DNA from: Candidatus Streptomyces philanthi
GTDB lineage: Bacteria; Actinomycetota; Actinomycetes; Streptomycetales; Streptomycetaceae
Direction: 5' to 3'
DNA: 64,000 nt
NCBI GenBank assembly: GCA_018114805.1
Contig: CP073042.1
Location: 6,369,501 to 6,433,500 of the forward strand
The notes beneath the pieces were generated by a model that did not search any database, had not been told where the DNA came from, and saw only the letters and a program-made list of their open reading frames with translations. Both the position numbers and the translations under genes were made by a program. Below are positions 30,381-38,519 of this stretch, piece after piece (positions within the stretch are counted from its first letter, which is position 1; each line of letters starts with the position of its first letter).

Positions 30381-31145
30381 TCACGGTGCGCCGGTGCGGA
30401 CGGCGCTGGTCGCCAGGGTGGTGTAGCGCATCGTGAAGCGCTCCCCGAGCGCGTCGACGGCGTCCCCCACCGCGCCCAGGACCTCGGTCAGTCGGTCGGC
30501 GGAGAGCCGGGTGAGCCCGCCGGTGGTGGGGAGCAGTTCCAGCCACTGCGCGCGGGTGTAGGTCCGCTCCCAGTCGAAGCGCCACTGTTCCGGCTCGGTG
30601 AACCGCCCCGTCCCACGGATCGTGTCGGCGATCCGCGCGTACCCCGCCTGGTACGTCTCCAGCGCCCGCCGCGCCGGCTGCTGGCCGAACGGGGAGTCGG
30701 GCGCCACCCGCCGGTAGGCGGCCGCGAACGGCTCGGCCACCTCGGCGGGCGGCTCGAAGACGTCCCCGAAGATCGCTAGGCGTCCCCTCGGCCGCAGCAC
30801 CTCGGCCGCCTTCGCTGCCCCGGCGACCGGGTCCAATCAGTGCCACGCCTGGGCGGCGACCACCGCGTCGAACACCCGCCCCGCCGGCTCCCAGGACTCG
30901 AAGGTCGCCACCTCCACCGGCAGGCCACGGGCCCGCGCGAACTCGGCCATCCGCGCGTCCGGCTCGACCCCGAGCACGGTGCGGCCGGCGGCCTGGAACT
31001 GCCGGGCCGCGATCCCCGTGCCCCACCCGACGTCCAGTACCTCGGGCCCCGGGCTCCCGGCGACGATCCGCGCTACCAGGTCATCGGGGTACGCGGGCCG
31101 GACCCGGTCGTAACGCTCGGCCTGCGCTCCGAACGACTCGGCCAC
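30381..31145 (-). CDS. SAM-dependent class I methyltransferase, one internal stop
   Basis: About 255 residues. Motif I reads VLDVGWGTGIAARQFQAAG (Trp where Cys is usual), motif II VLGVEPDARMAEFARARG, and the substrate-facing FDAVVAAQAWH is cut by TGA at 30837-30839, where the family has Trp (AWHW). LDPVAGAAKAAEVLRPRG continues. WRFDWERTYTRAQWLELL is a hallmark of this group. No ATG start is visible; the in-frame GTG at 31145 begins VAESFGAQAERYDRVRP, and the family usually starts about ten residues earlier, so the true start may be damaged. It is divergent from a TetR gene across a repeat-rich gap and is the likely target of that regulator. Confidence 0.75.
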
Positions 31146-31193
31146 CTGTCGCGCCTGATGCGGACGCGCTGGCTCTGACTGCTCTCGCGGTAA

Positions 31194-31334
31194 AGTGGGC
31201 AAGCGCCCACACGTGCCAAGGGTGCGCGCGTGACCAGGGCGTATACGGGGCATGCGCCCGCACATGGCAAGGTGCCCACACGGGGCGCGGGCCCACACGG
31301 GACGGGTGCCACGTGCGGCCAGTGCCCGCACACC
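31194..31334. promoter_or_regulatory. Divergent promoter region with repeated GCCC(A/G)CAC words
   Basis: A GTGGGC/GCCCAC stem-loop sits near 31194-31210. GCCCACAC or GCCCGCAC then recurs near 31206, 31274, 31290 and 31324, with CACGTG cores near 31210 and 31310. This is a candidate multi-site operator for the adjacent TetR regulator. Confidence 0.4.
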
Positions 31335-31373
31335 AACGGGTGCCAGGAGACTGGCGCGGGAGAGGACCGGTAC

Positions 31374-31972
31374 GTGCCGACCGGAGTGCACCTTCGCGAT
31401 GCGCGACAGCAGTTGTTCGACGCCGCCGAACGCGTGCTGCTGCGCGCCGGCCCCACCGGACTGACCAGCCGGGCCGTCACGGACGAGGCGGGCTGCGCGA
31501 AGGGTCCTGCACCGGCACTTCGCCGACTTCGACGGGTTCCTCGCCGAGCTGGTGCTCGACCGGGCCGCGCGGCTTGAGGCGCGGGAGCACGCGCTGCGCG
31601 AGGCCGCCGGCACCGGCACGGTGGCCGGCAACCTCACCGGCGCGCTGACCACCCTGTTCGAGCCCGTCCCGGTGGCGATCATCCCGCTCATTACCTTCCG
31701 CTACGAGCTGCGCGCCCGCCTCCGGCGGGCCAGGCCCGGAGGCGGCATCGCGATCCTCGCGGAGGTCACGACGGCGGTCTCCGCCTACCTTGCCGACGAG
31801 CGCGCCCGGGGCTGCGTCGCGCCCGACGCCGACCTCGACTCCCTCGCCCTCTCCCTGGTCGGCGGCGGCCACCTGCTCTTCGCCGACCGCGACCCGGGCC
31901 CACCGACCGAGGACACCGTCCATAGGCTCGTGGTGTCGGTGCTGGCGGGGCACGTCAGGGGGGGACGGGTAG
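31374..31972 (+). CDS. TetR/AcrR family transcriptional regulator
   Basis: About 200 residues. The N-terminal helix-turn-helix region is LFDAAERVLLRAGPTGLTSRAVTDEAGCAKG, continued after a frameshift near 31500 by VLHRHFADFDGFLAELVLDR, the classic xxYxHFxxxxxL motif. The rest is the helical ligand-binding domain ending HRLVVSVLAGHVRG. A G7 run at 31958-31964 probably carries a one-base error, because one G fewer gives a stop at 31970-31972 at the expected length. The GTG at 31374 follows GGGAGAGGACCGGTAC. It is divergent from a methyltransferase gene. The ligand is unknown. Confidence 0.8.
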
Positions 31973-32060
31973 GCAACCGGGCCGGGCGAGGGTGGGGCCC
32001 ACGTCGCGCCGCGGGTCGCGCGGGGACCCGGTCGCTGTCGGACGACGTGAGCGGCAAAGG

Positions 32061-32737
32061 TCAGGCGTCGGGGTTCTCGCCCGCCGCGACCTTCCTGATC
32101 CGCTCCACCTGCGCCTTGGCGAACTTCCTGTGCGGTCGCGTCGAATTCCTCGCCCCGCACCTCGACGGAAGCGATGACGCCGCCCACGCGCACCAACGTA
32201 TGCGGGCGTATGCGGGCCGTCGGAGTCGGCGTAGGAGTAGGACTCGTCGCCCCCCGCGTCCACCTTCAGTTCCCTAACATCGCCATAGGCTTTCTGGCCC
32301 GTGGAGGCGCGCATCGCCTGGTAGACCACCTTCGCGTTCTCCGGGGAGTCGATCGCGTACATCGAGAACTCCGCGAAGGCGGCCGACGTGGCCTGGCTCT
32401 CCAGGATGAACTTGCTCCTGCCGCCGGTGAGCACCCCGGTGCAGGCCGTTCCGGAGTACTCCTGGCAGGCCCGGGCGGTCTCGGCGCTCTCGAACACGCT
32501 GGGCGCTCTCGTCGGCCGCCAACCCTCGCCGAGGCTGAGTTTGCTGGGCAGTGCCTGACTCACCTGCTGCGCGCTGTTGAGAACGGGGGCGGACCTCAGC
32601 CCGTCGGCATCCGCCCCCCCGACGACGCCCTGCCGTGGGCCGCCGAGGTCACCACCCCCGCCCCCGTCGTCCCCGCAACCGGTGAGCACCGCCATCAGCG
32701 CCGCACCCGTCACGACTCCCCGCAGTCACTTGGACAC
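32061..32737 (-). CDS. Predicted lipoprotein, one early stop
   Basis: A short signal ends in the lipobox LTGC (VLTGCGDDGG), so the protein should be anchored outside the membrane by its Cys. The body (SKLSLGEGWRPTRAPSVFE, then ACQEYSGTACTG, then FAEFSMYAIDSPENAKVVYQ) resembles small Streptomyces lipoproteins of unknown function. The likely start is GTG 32737, giving M-S-K, with TGA at 32726-32728 where W is expected. A frameshift near 32190 leads to the tail ERIRKVAAGENPDA and a stop at 32061. No function can be assigned. Confidence 0.65.
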
Positions 32738-32908
32738 GCCCAGCCCTTGTCTCGGTCCCAGTTGGGTGTGTGCAGTCAACCTCAATGCGTGATCACGCCG
32801 CCAACCGGTTTCCACCGGGGCCGGCCGGGACGCCGAACGATGACGACGGCCACCGGCCTGCTGGGCCGCCGCCGCACTGTCGCACGGCACCCCGCGCGGC
32901 GGGCCCGT

Positions 32909-33670
32909 TCAGGCCGTCGAGCCGCCGTCCACAACCAGGTCGGCGCCGACCGTGGAGGCGGCGTCATCCGAGGCGAGGTAGAGCACCGCGGCGGCTATCT
33001 CCTCGGTGCGGGCCACCCGCCCGTTGGGCACCTGCTGCCGCATCCGCTCGGCCTTCGCCTCCGGGCTCTCGCCCGGCAGCGTGGACATCGAGGTGTCCGT
33101 CGAGCCGGGGCTGACCGCGTTGATACGTACGCCGTCGCCGATGTGGTCGAGGGCGGCGTTGCGGGTCAGCGCGCTGACGGCGGCCTTGCTCGCGACGTAC
33201 GCGGCCATGTCGCGGCGGCGCGAGTGGGCGCCGAGCCGGGAGGCGATGTTGACGATGGCGCCGCCACCGTGCGCGCGCATGTGCTGGATCTCGTGCTTCA
33301 ACGACAGCCAGACGCCGGTCACGTTGACGTCCACGACGCGCCGCCAGTCCTCCTCGCTCACGTCGGCGACCGGCGTCGCGGGCAGGATGAGCCCCGCGTT
33401 GTTGACGGCGACGTGCAGCCCGCCGAACCGCTCCACCGTCTCCCGCACCAGCCGCTCCACGTCCGGCCCGCGCGTGACGTCGGCCGTTATCGCGGCGGCC
33501 ACCCCGCCCGCCCGCTCGATCAGGCCGGCGGTCTCCTTGAGCGACTCCGCCGTACGACCGGCGACCACGACTCGCGCCCCCTCGGCGGCGAGCGCGACGG
33601 CGACGGCCCGGCCGATGCCGGTGCCGCCGCCCGTGACGAGGGCGGTCTTGCCGGTGAAGCGTGCGGTCAT
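32909..33670 (-). CDS. Short-chain dehydrogenase/reductase (SDR)
   Basis: An intact classical SDR of 253 residues. The NAD(P)-binding motif TGGGTGIG is at residues 12-19, the structural NNAG near 90, and the catalytic Ser-Tyr-Lys set in IVNIASRLGAH and AAYVASKAAVSALTR. PGSTDTSM follows as usual. GRT after the second strand favours NADPH. It probably reduces a ketone or oxidises an alcohol; the substrate is unknown. Upstream, GATCGATCGGTC (33727-33738) recurs before the TetR gene that ends 143 bp away, so control by that TetR is likely. Confidence 0.93.
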   Translation of the reverse strand: MTARFTGKTALVTGGGTGIGRAVAVALAAEGARVVVAGRTAESLKETAGLIERAGGVAAAITADVTRGPDVERLVRETVERFGGLHVAVNNAGLILPATPVADVSEEDWRRVVDVNVTGVWLSLKHEIQHMRAHGGGAIVNIASRLGAHSRRRDMAAYVASKAAVSALTRNAALDHIGDGVRINAVSPGSTDTSMSTLPGESPEAKAERMRQQVPNGRVARTEEIAAAVLYLASDDAASTVGADLVVDGGSTA

Positions 33671-33726
33671 GAGGGTGACTCCTTCACGTAAGGTGACGGA
33701 ACCCGGCGGGTCCGCCAGAGATATCA

Positions 33727-33738
33727 GATCGATCGGTC
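33727..33738. promoter_or_regulatory. Candidate TetR operator upstream of the SDR gene
   Basis: GATCGATCGGTC, a near-palindrome, lies 57-68 bp before the SDR start. It matches a 12-mer in front of the TetR gene at 11 of 12 positions. Confidence 0.5.
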
Positions 33739-33812
33739 TTGAATGAGGACGTGCGAGGCTCAGGGTGTGAAGCGGGGGAGGGCCCTGAGGGGAGGCGGTG
33801 GGGCGCCGCGGG

Positions 33813-34424
33813 TTACGGCTGGTCGGCGGTCGCGGGCTCGGCCGGGTCGAGCAGGGCCAGCGCCTGCGTCGCGGCGTCCGCGAGGCGGCCCGGCTGGTCG
33901 GTGGGCCTGCCGATGACGCGCAGCCCCTGGAGCAGGACGAGCAGCATGCGGGCCAGCGCTCGCGGGTCGCGCCCCGCCGGCAACTCGCCCTGCGCCCTGG
34001 CCCGGATCAGCGCCGAGGTGAGCGCGGTCTCGATGGAGTCCCAACTCGCCCCGACCCGCCGGGCCATGGCGGCGTCGTGCGGGGCCAGCTCGATCGCAGT
34101 GTTGGTGACGAAGCAGCCACGCCGCTCGTGGTCGGCCGCGGCCTCGTCGGCGAACCGGCGCACCACGGCCCGTACGGCGGGCAGCGCCGGCCCCGGCTGG
34201 GACAGCTCCACCACGATGTCCGGCCCGTGCTGCTCGCTGTAGCGCTCCAGAGCCTTGGCGTACAGCTCGCGCTTGCTGCCGAACGTCGCGTAGATGCTGG
34301 CCCGCGCGATGCCGAGGTGCGACACGAGGTCGGCCATCGACGTCGCCTCGTACCCGCGCCGCCAGAACAGTTCGAGCGCTGCCTGGAGCGCGGCGTCCGG
34401 ATCGAATTCCTTGGTCCTGGCCAC
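33813..34424 (-). CDS. TetR/AcrR family transcriptional regulator
   Basis: An intact protein of 203 residues. The helix-turn-helix runs FWRRGYEATSMADLVSHLGI then RASIYATFGSKRELYAKALE. The long C-terminal part matches the AcrR-type ligand-binding domain, with CFVTNTAIEL as in TetR_C_16-like regulators of SDR and oxidoreductase genes. It is upstream of, and on the same strand as, the SDR gene, and both promoters share GANCGATCGGTC. It probably represses itself and the SDR gene, released by a substrate of that enzyme. Confidence 0.92.
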   Translation of the reverse strand: MARTKEFDPDAALQAALELFWRRGYEATSMADLVSHLGIARASIYATFGSKRELYAKALERYSEQHGPDIVVELSQPGPALPAVRAVVRRFADEAAADHERRGCFVTNTAIELAPHDAAMARRVGASWDSIETALTSALIRARAQGELPAGRDPRALARMLLVLLQGLRVIGRPTDQPGRLADAATQALALLDPAEPATADQP

Positions 34425-34447
34425 GGGGGCGAGACTAGCCGTATCGA

Positions 34448-34459
34448 GAACGATCGGTC
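34448..34459. promoter_or_regulatory. Candidate TetR operator upstream of the regulator
   Basis: GAACGATCGGTC lies 24-35 bp before the TetR start, in an AT-richer patch (CAATAAACC follows), and shares its core with the site before the SDR gene. Confidence 0.5.
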
Positions 34460-34580
34460 AATAAACCTGGGGTGGCGTGAGGCCACTTGCCGGGGCATGG
34501 CTTGCGCATGTTCTTGGCCGGATCGGGCCGGGCGCGAATGATGGGAAGCTTGACGACGGTAGCTCGCTGAGGCGATGTTC

Positions 34581-34597
34581 GTGCAACAGGTCGCAAC
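34581..34597 (+). promoter_or_regulatory. Paired GCAAC repeat before the DUF6879 cassette
   Basis: GTGCAACAGGTCGCAAC contains GCAAC twice, 10 bp apart. It shares the 11-mer GTGCAACAGGT with a site at 36247. It lies 23-39 bp before the start at 34620. Confidence 0.4.
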
Positions 34598-34619
34598 TGA
34601 CGGCGCGGGAGAGGTAGCT

Positions 34620-34868
34620 ATGTCTCTACTGTTCTTCGGCAAGGACCCCGACACGGACGAAGACCACTGCCCCTCTGTCTGGGCGGACACGGAGGAGGCG
34701 GAGCTCATCTTTCAGGGTTGGAAGGGCGACGACGCCACCAAGGCGAAGTGTCGTGAGTTCGGACCCATTCCGGACACCGAGGAAGTGATTCCTATCCCGG
34801 CGCGCATGATTGCGCAGATCAGGAAGGCGTGCGATGCGGCAGAGCGAGAAGCAGCCCAGCTTCGCTGA
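34620..34868 (+). CDS. Small conserved-type protein preceding DUF6879
   Basis: An intact acidic protein of 82 residues (MSLLFFGKDPDTDEDHCPSV, then WADTEEAELIFQGWKGDD, ending in a helical RMIAQIRKACDAAEREAAQL). The ATG at 34620 follows GGGAGAGGTAGCT. It overlaps the next gene by 35 bp, which implies co-transcription. Similar short genes commonly precede DUF6879 genes in Streptomyces, but no function is known. There is no signal peptide or membrane segment. Confidence 0.8.
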   Translation: MSLLFFGKDPDTDEDHCPSVWADTEEAELIFQGWKGDDATKAKCREFGPIPDTEEVIPIPARMIAQIRKACDAAEREAAQLR

Positions 34869-35358
34869 GATCCTCGGTAACACCGAACGCACTGCGAACC
34901 ACCTGGAGACGAGGGACACCTACTTCGACAACGCGCGCTTCCAGGCATGGCGCCAGGGGGAGCGTGTGAATTGGGACGATCGCGGCTCGTGGTGGCGTCC
35001 GTTTCACGATCACATCGCAGAGGCCGTGCGGCGTGGAGTGGTCATTCGTCGGGTTCGTGTGGTCAGTGAGCCTGTCTCCGAGTACATCCGATGGGAGCAC
35101 TACGTCACGCGCGCCAACATCGAGGCGGGGGAACAAGTTCGCTGGCTCCCTCGCCGCTTGGCATCCGATCTCTTGCTTCCGGGGAACGACTACTGGCTGT
35201 TCGATGATCGCCTCGCCCGCATTCACCACTTCGCCGGGGACGGTTCGCTGGTAAAGGACGAGATGAGCGAGAGAGGTGATCTCCTGAAGATTCTGTCCGC
35301 GGCCTTCGTGGCCGTGTGGGATCGAGCCATTCCGCATGAGGAGTACGAGGTCAAGTAG
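34834..35358 (+). CDS. DUF6879 family protein
   Basis: An intact protein of 174 residues. The body is typical of DUF6879: TYFDNARFQAWRQGE near the start, RRVRVVSEPVSEYIRWEHYV in the middle, then EQVRWLPRRLASDLLLPGND and DYWLFDDRLARIHHFAGDG. The ATG at 34834 follows GGAAGGCGTGCG. These proteins regularly sit beside Scr1-type XRE regulators, as here (24 bp gap), and are suspected to be their effector or inhibitory partners in toxin-antitoxin-like or developmental control pairs. That role is inference from gene context. Confidence 0.85.
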   Translation: MRQSEKQPSFAEILGNTERTANHLETRDTYFDNARFQAWRQGERVNWDDRGSWWRPFHDHIAEAVRRGVVIRRVRVVSEPVSEYIRWEHYVTRANIEAGEQVRWLPRRLASDLLLPGNDYWLFDDRLARIHHFAGDGSLVKDEMSERGDLLKILSAAFVAVWDRAIPHEEYEVK

Positions 35359-35382
35359 CGGACATAGGTAGCAGGCCAGCCC

Positions 35383-36231
35383 ATGTCGACATCGCCGTTG
35401 TCCAGCGCGGAGGCCGCCCGGCAGTCCGTTGCCAAGCGGCTCCGGAATCTACGCAAGGACGCCGGGCTGACTACGCAAGGATTGGCTGACCTGTGCGGGT
35501 GGAACAAGTCGAAGACCTCACGCATCGAGAACGTCCGCACAGCGCCATCAGACGCCGATATCCGTGCCTGGTGTATGGCCTGCAACGCTCGGGAGTTGGC
35601 GGCCGACCTCGTGGCGGCCTCGCGTGACGCGGAGTCCATGTACGTGCAGTGGCGGGGGCAGCAACGCACGGGTATGCGCAGGCTCGTGGACGTGAGCCGC
35701 CCTCTCTACCAGAGCACGTCTCTGTTTCGGATCTACTGCTCCAACGTGATGCCCGGGCTGCTTCAGGCCCAGAGCTATGCTCAGCAAATCCTTTCGGATA
35801 TCGCGGACTTCCGGCATGTGCCGAACGACTCCGCCGCTGCGGCAGCAGCTCGTTTCGACAGGGCTCAGATCATCCGTGACGGCTTGCATCGCGTCGTGCT
35901 CCTCGTCGAGCAGTCCGTGCTCCGGCGTCGTGACGCTGACGATGCCGCGATGGCAGGCCAGCTCGGCTACCTGCTCACAGCAATGTCGTACCCGGCTGTC
36001 TCGCTCGGGACCATCCCCCAGTCGGCACGGTGGACGATGTGGGGCGTCGAGCAGTTCTCGATATTCGACGACAAGCGAGTGCACGTTGAACTGATGGCAG
36101 GGAAGGTCACGCTGACCAGCCCCGGGGATGTGGACTTGTATCTGCGGGCGTTCGAGCAGATGCGTCAGATGGCTGTGTACGGCCCGGAGGCCAGGACACT
36201 CATCAACGCTGCGATTGACTCACTCCGGTAG
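35383..36231 (+). CDS. Scr1/WhiJ-type XRE transcriptional regulator
   Basis: An intact protein of 282 residues. The N-terminal helix-turn-helix is RLRNLRKDAGLTTQGLADLC with WNKSKTSRIENVRTAPSD. The remainder is the Scr1-type C-terminal domain (called DUF5753), recognisable by LYQSTSLFRIYCSNVMPGLL, QSYAQQILSDIADF, VVLLVEQSVLRRR and PAVSLGTIPQSARW. Such regulators work with a small partner protein from the neighbouring gene in Streptomyces development or secondary metabolism. It is in line with the DUF6879 gene. A GCAAC pair lies directly after its stop, before the peptide gene. Confidence 0.92.
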   Translation: MSTSPLSSAEAARQSVAKRLRNLRKDAGLTTQGLADLCGWNKSKTSRIENVRTAPSDADIRAWCMACNARELAADLVAASRDAESMYVQWRGQQRTGMRRLVDVSRPLYQSTSLFRIYCSNVMPGLLQAQSYAQQILSDIADFRHVPNDSAAAAAARFDRAQIIRDGLHRVVLLVEQSVLRRRDADDAAMAGQLGYLLTAMSYPAVSLGTIPQSARWTMWGVEQFSIFDDKRVHVELMAGKVTLTSPGDVDLYLRAFEQMRQMAVYGPEARTLINAAIDSLR

Positions 36232-36545
36232 TTCGCCTGCAACAACGTGCAACAGGTTGGACCTGGCGTGTTCGCGCTTTCTACCTTCAGAACACGGCGC
36301 ACAGAGGGCTGTTGAAGGTAACGAGGCGATACCGCAGTGCTCAGCGAAGACAACACCGGAATCCGCTGCCGTCGTGACAGCGTGTGGTCGGGGACCTGCT
36401 CCCGGTAGCCGGGCCCTCCTGTGCACTCTCCTGCGTGATCCCGCGCACAGGGATTCCCGCCCCGGCTGGTGCAGGGCCGAGGCGGGTGCAGGTGCACCAC
36501 CGCCGAGGGAGGCGCCCTTGGCGGCGCTTGAGGAGGCGAAAGCCC
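36232..36545. other. Intergenic region before the peptide gene
   Basis: About 310 bases between the XRE regulator and the peptide gene. It holds the GCAAC pair at 36239-36253 and presumably the promoter of the peptide operon. I see no gene within it. Confidence 0.5.
36238..36257 (+). promoter_or_regulatory. Paired GCAAC repeat upstream of the peptide gene
   Basis: TGCAACAACGTGCAACAGGT holds GCAAC twice at a 10-bp period, as in the site at 34583. It is just after the XRE stop and about 290 bp before the peptide start. It is a candidate site for the island's own regulators. Confidence 0.4.
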
Positions 36546-36665
36546 GTGAGTCTCAAGGCAGCACTGCTCGGTAAGGCTACCCCGACAGGTGGCGACGACG
36601 ACCCCGATAACACCGACATTGAGGACGGTGACGGCCAGGGCGGTAGTGGCTCCCCCGGTCACTGA
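36546..36665 (+). CDS. 39-residue acidic peptide, candidate precursor
   Basis: A short gene starting at GTG 36546 behind a strong GAGGAGGCGAAAGCCC ribosome site. The N-terminal half is leader-like (MSLKAALLGKATPTGG). The middle is strongly acidic (DDDPDNTDIEDGDGQ). The tail is Gly/Ser/Pro (GGSGSPGH). It has no Cys or Arg. A perfect 9-bp stem hairpin follows 18 bp after its stop, and a UPF0489/arginase-like gene begins 73 bp downstream. Precursor gene, hairpin, then enzyme is the usual order in RiPP operons, but I know no match and the peptide could also be a regulatory leader. Confidence 0.55.
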   Translation: MSLKAALLGKATPTGGDDDPDNTDIEDGDGQGGSGSPGH

Positions 36666-36683
36666 CCGCTGCATTTCCTGTGA

Positions 36684-36705
36684 GCCCCCGGCTCCGGCCG
36701 GGGGC
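36684..36705. terminator. Hairpin between peptide gene and UPF0489-like gene
   Basis: GCCCCCGGC pairs perfectly with GCCGGGGGC around a TCCG loop. It would attenuate transcription from the peptide gene into the enzyme gene. Confidence 0.7.
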
Positions 36706-36738
36706 CTGTCAGTGCCCAGAAAAGGGGTTCGCGACCGG

Positions 36739-37494
36739 ATGAATCTGCTCGTTGTTGACTGGGATTTCTTCTTTTCGACGCCTGCGGCCGGAGGCCCGCT
36801 CGGGGACCATCCTGAATTGTTCGCCTGGCCGGTGGCGGAGGACCCGGTACACGTCGAGGCGATCTGGCTCAAGCGCCTCCGGGCCTTTGTGGCTGCGGGA
36901 GTGAAGCTCACCCTGTGCGAGGGCTACGAGGACTTCTGGGCAAGATTCCAAATCAGCGTTGGCGCCAAGGTCTTCTACGCCGATTCGAACGCCTGGGCGT
37001 CGCAGATCTTCCCTTCGGACCTCGGGGGGTCGGGCCCCTGGGAGAGCGTCCACCTGTACGACGCTCATCACGACTGTGGATACAAGCGAAACGACCGAAG
37101 CTTCGCCGACTGGAAGAGGGGAGTCCTCTCGGGTGAGAAGGGGATCAGCGCCGAGAACTGGATGCTGGCGCACTACTGGAACGGCTCGCGCGTGTTCGTC
37201 CACTTTCCCTCGTGGCGTGAATCCCTGGCGCGGCCGGTCGAGGAGCCGTTGATCCCGGTGAGCATGCGCTTCGACAACGCGCCCGTGCCTCGGGTGGCCT
37301 TCGATGCGGTTTTTCTCTGCCGCTCCGGCGCCTGGGTGCCGAGCTGGTGTGATGACCAGTTCGCAGAGTTTATGCACTTGTGCCCTGTATGCCCGGTTGA
37401 GGTCGTCGGGAATGTGTGGAAGCAGCCTCGGGGCGATGTGCGGAAGATGCAGCGACTCTGGGAAAAGCTCTTATCCGTTTCCTCGGGCGACTAA
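36739..37494 (+). CDS. UPF0489/arginase-like protein
   Basis: An intact protein of 251 residues. It opens with a buried strand and Asp motif, LLVVDWDFFFSTP, and has a metal-type motif LYDAHHDCGYK near residue 115 (DAHxD is a ureohydrolase hallmark), later ENWMLAHYWNGSRVFVHFP and FLCRSGAWVPSWCDDQF. This matches my knowledge of the UPF0489 family, which includes peptide arginases turning Arg into ornithine in RiPPs. The assignment is by motif only. A TTA codon at 37471-37473 implies dependence on the bldA tRNA. Neighbours are the short acidic peptide upstream and an XRE regulator downstream. Confidence 0.6.
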   Translation: MNLLVVDWDFFFSTPAAGGPLGDHPELFAWPVAEDPVHVEAIWLKRLRAFVAAGVKLTLCEGYEDFWARFQISVGAKVFYADSNAWASQIFPSDLGGSGPWESVHLYDAHHDCGYKRNDRSFADWKRGVLSGEKGISAENWMLAHYWNGSRVFVHFPSWRESLARPVEEPLIPVSMRFDNAPVPRVAFDAVFLCRSGAWVPSWCDDQFAEFMHLCPVCPVEVVGNVWKQPRGDVRKMQRLWEKLLSVSSGD

Positions 37495-37662
37495 ATGCGC
37501 ATGCCGAGTTGTTCCTTCGCATTCCGTCACTCGATCGGGCTAAACTCGGTGCTGGGTTGGATTTTGTCGGTACGGTGTCCAGTATTGCCGCTGAGGTGTG
37601 TGCTGCCTACGCGTTGTCTGTGACCAACGGGCAACTGGGGACACGGATTGGGATCTTCGCTG

Positions 37663-38519
37663 ATGGAGCTGAACAACGACGACGAGGCCGGGCTCGCGCC
37701 CCGGTTCCTGCTGGGGCGTAGGCTGCGTTGCCTGTGCGAGCGGGCGGGGGTGTCGCTGCGTAGCCTGGCCGACGCGGTGCATTACCCGCACTCGTACATC
37801 AGCAGGGTGGAGCGCGGAAAGCAACTGCCATCCCGAACGCTCCCTGAAGCATTGGACGCGTACTTCCGTACGGACGGGGTGATGGTGGAATCGCTAGCCA
37901 CTGCCCGTAGGACAACGATCCCCAGGTACGGCCGTGCGATCGTGAACAACGAGCTGGCGGCGACTCGCATTCAGGTGTTCGGCGGCAGCGTTATCCTCGG
38001 ACTTCTGCAAACCGAAGGATACGCGCGCGCCCTCTTCCGCGCCTCCCTGCTCGACGTATCCGATGAGCAAATCGAAGGCCATGTGGCGACGCGCCTCAAG
38101 CGCAAGGTGGTGTTGGAAGAGTCCAACCAACTCCGCTACGAGGCCGTTGTCGATGAGGTCGTGCTACAGCGGAAGATGGGCGGCGCTGCCTGCATGGCTG
38201 ATCAATTGCGCGCCTTGTTGCGCATCGCCGAGATGCCGCGCGTGACGGTCCAGGTGCTGCCGTTCGAGCGGGGGAGGGCATCCGCTGCTGGGTGGCAGTC
38301 TGAGCTTGCTGACCTTCGCCAACGGAGCCATGGACGGCTACATCGAGAGCTTCTTCTCCGGGAAGCGGGCAAGGACCGCGCACGACATGCGGAGGCTGAC
38401 ACAGATGTACTCCGCCGTCCACGGCGCGGCGCTGTCCACCGCCGAGTCGCGCACGGTGATCAGGGAGCACTTTCTGAAATGTTCCCGGGGCGTGCGCTTA
38501 CCTGAAAGAGAGAGTATGA
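37663..38519 (+). CDS. Scr1/WhiJ-type XRE transcriptional regulator
   Basis: About 285 residues. The N-terminal helix-turn-helix is RLRCLCERAGVSLRSLADAV then HYPHSYISRVERGKQLPSRT. The Scr1-type C-terminal domain follows, with IPRYGRAIVNNELAATRIQV, GLLQTEGYARALFRA and VTVQVLPFERGRASAAG. Near 38290 the frame changes and continues GSLSLLTFANGAMDGYIESF. A second change near 38485 would let it end at TGA 38517-38519, overlapping the DUF397 start as ATGA, which is normal for this pair. Without that second change it would run into the DUF397 frame. Its target is unknown. Confidence 0.82.
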
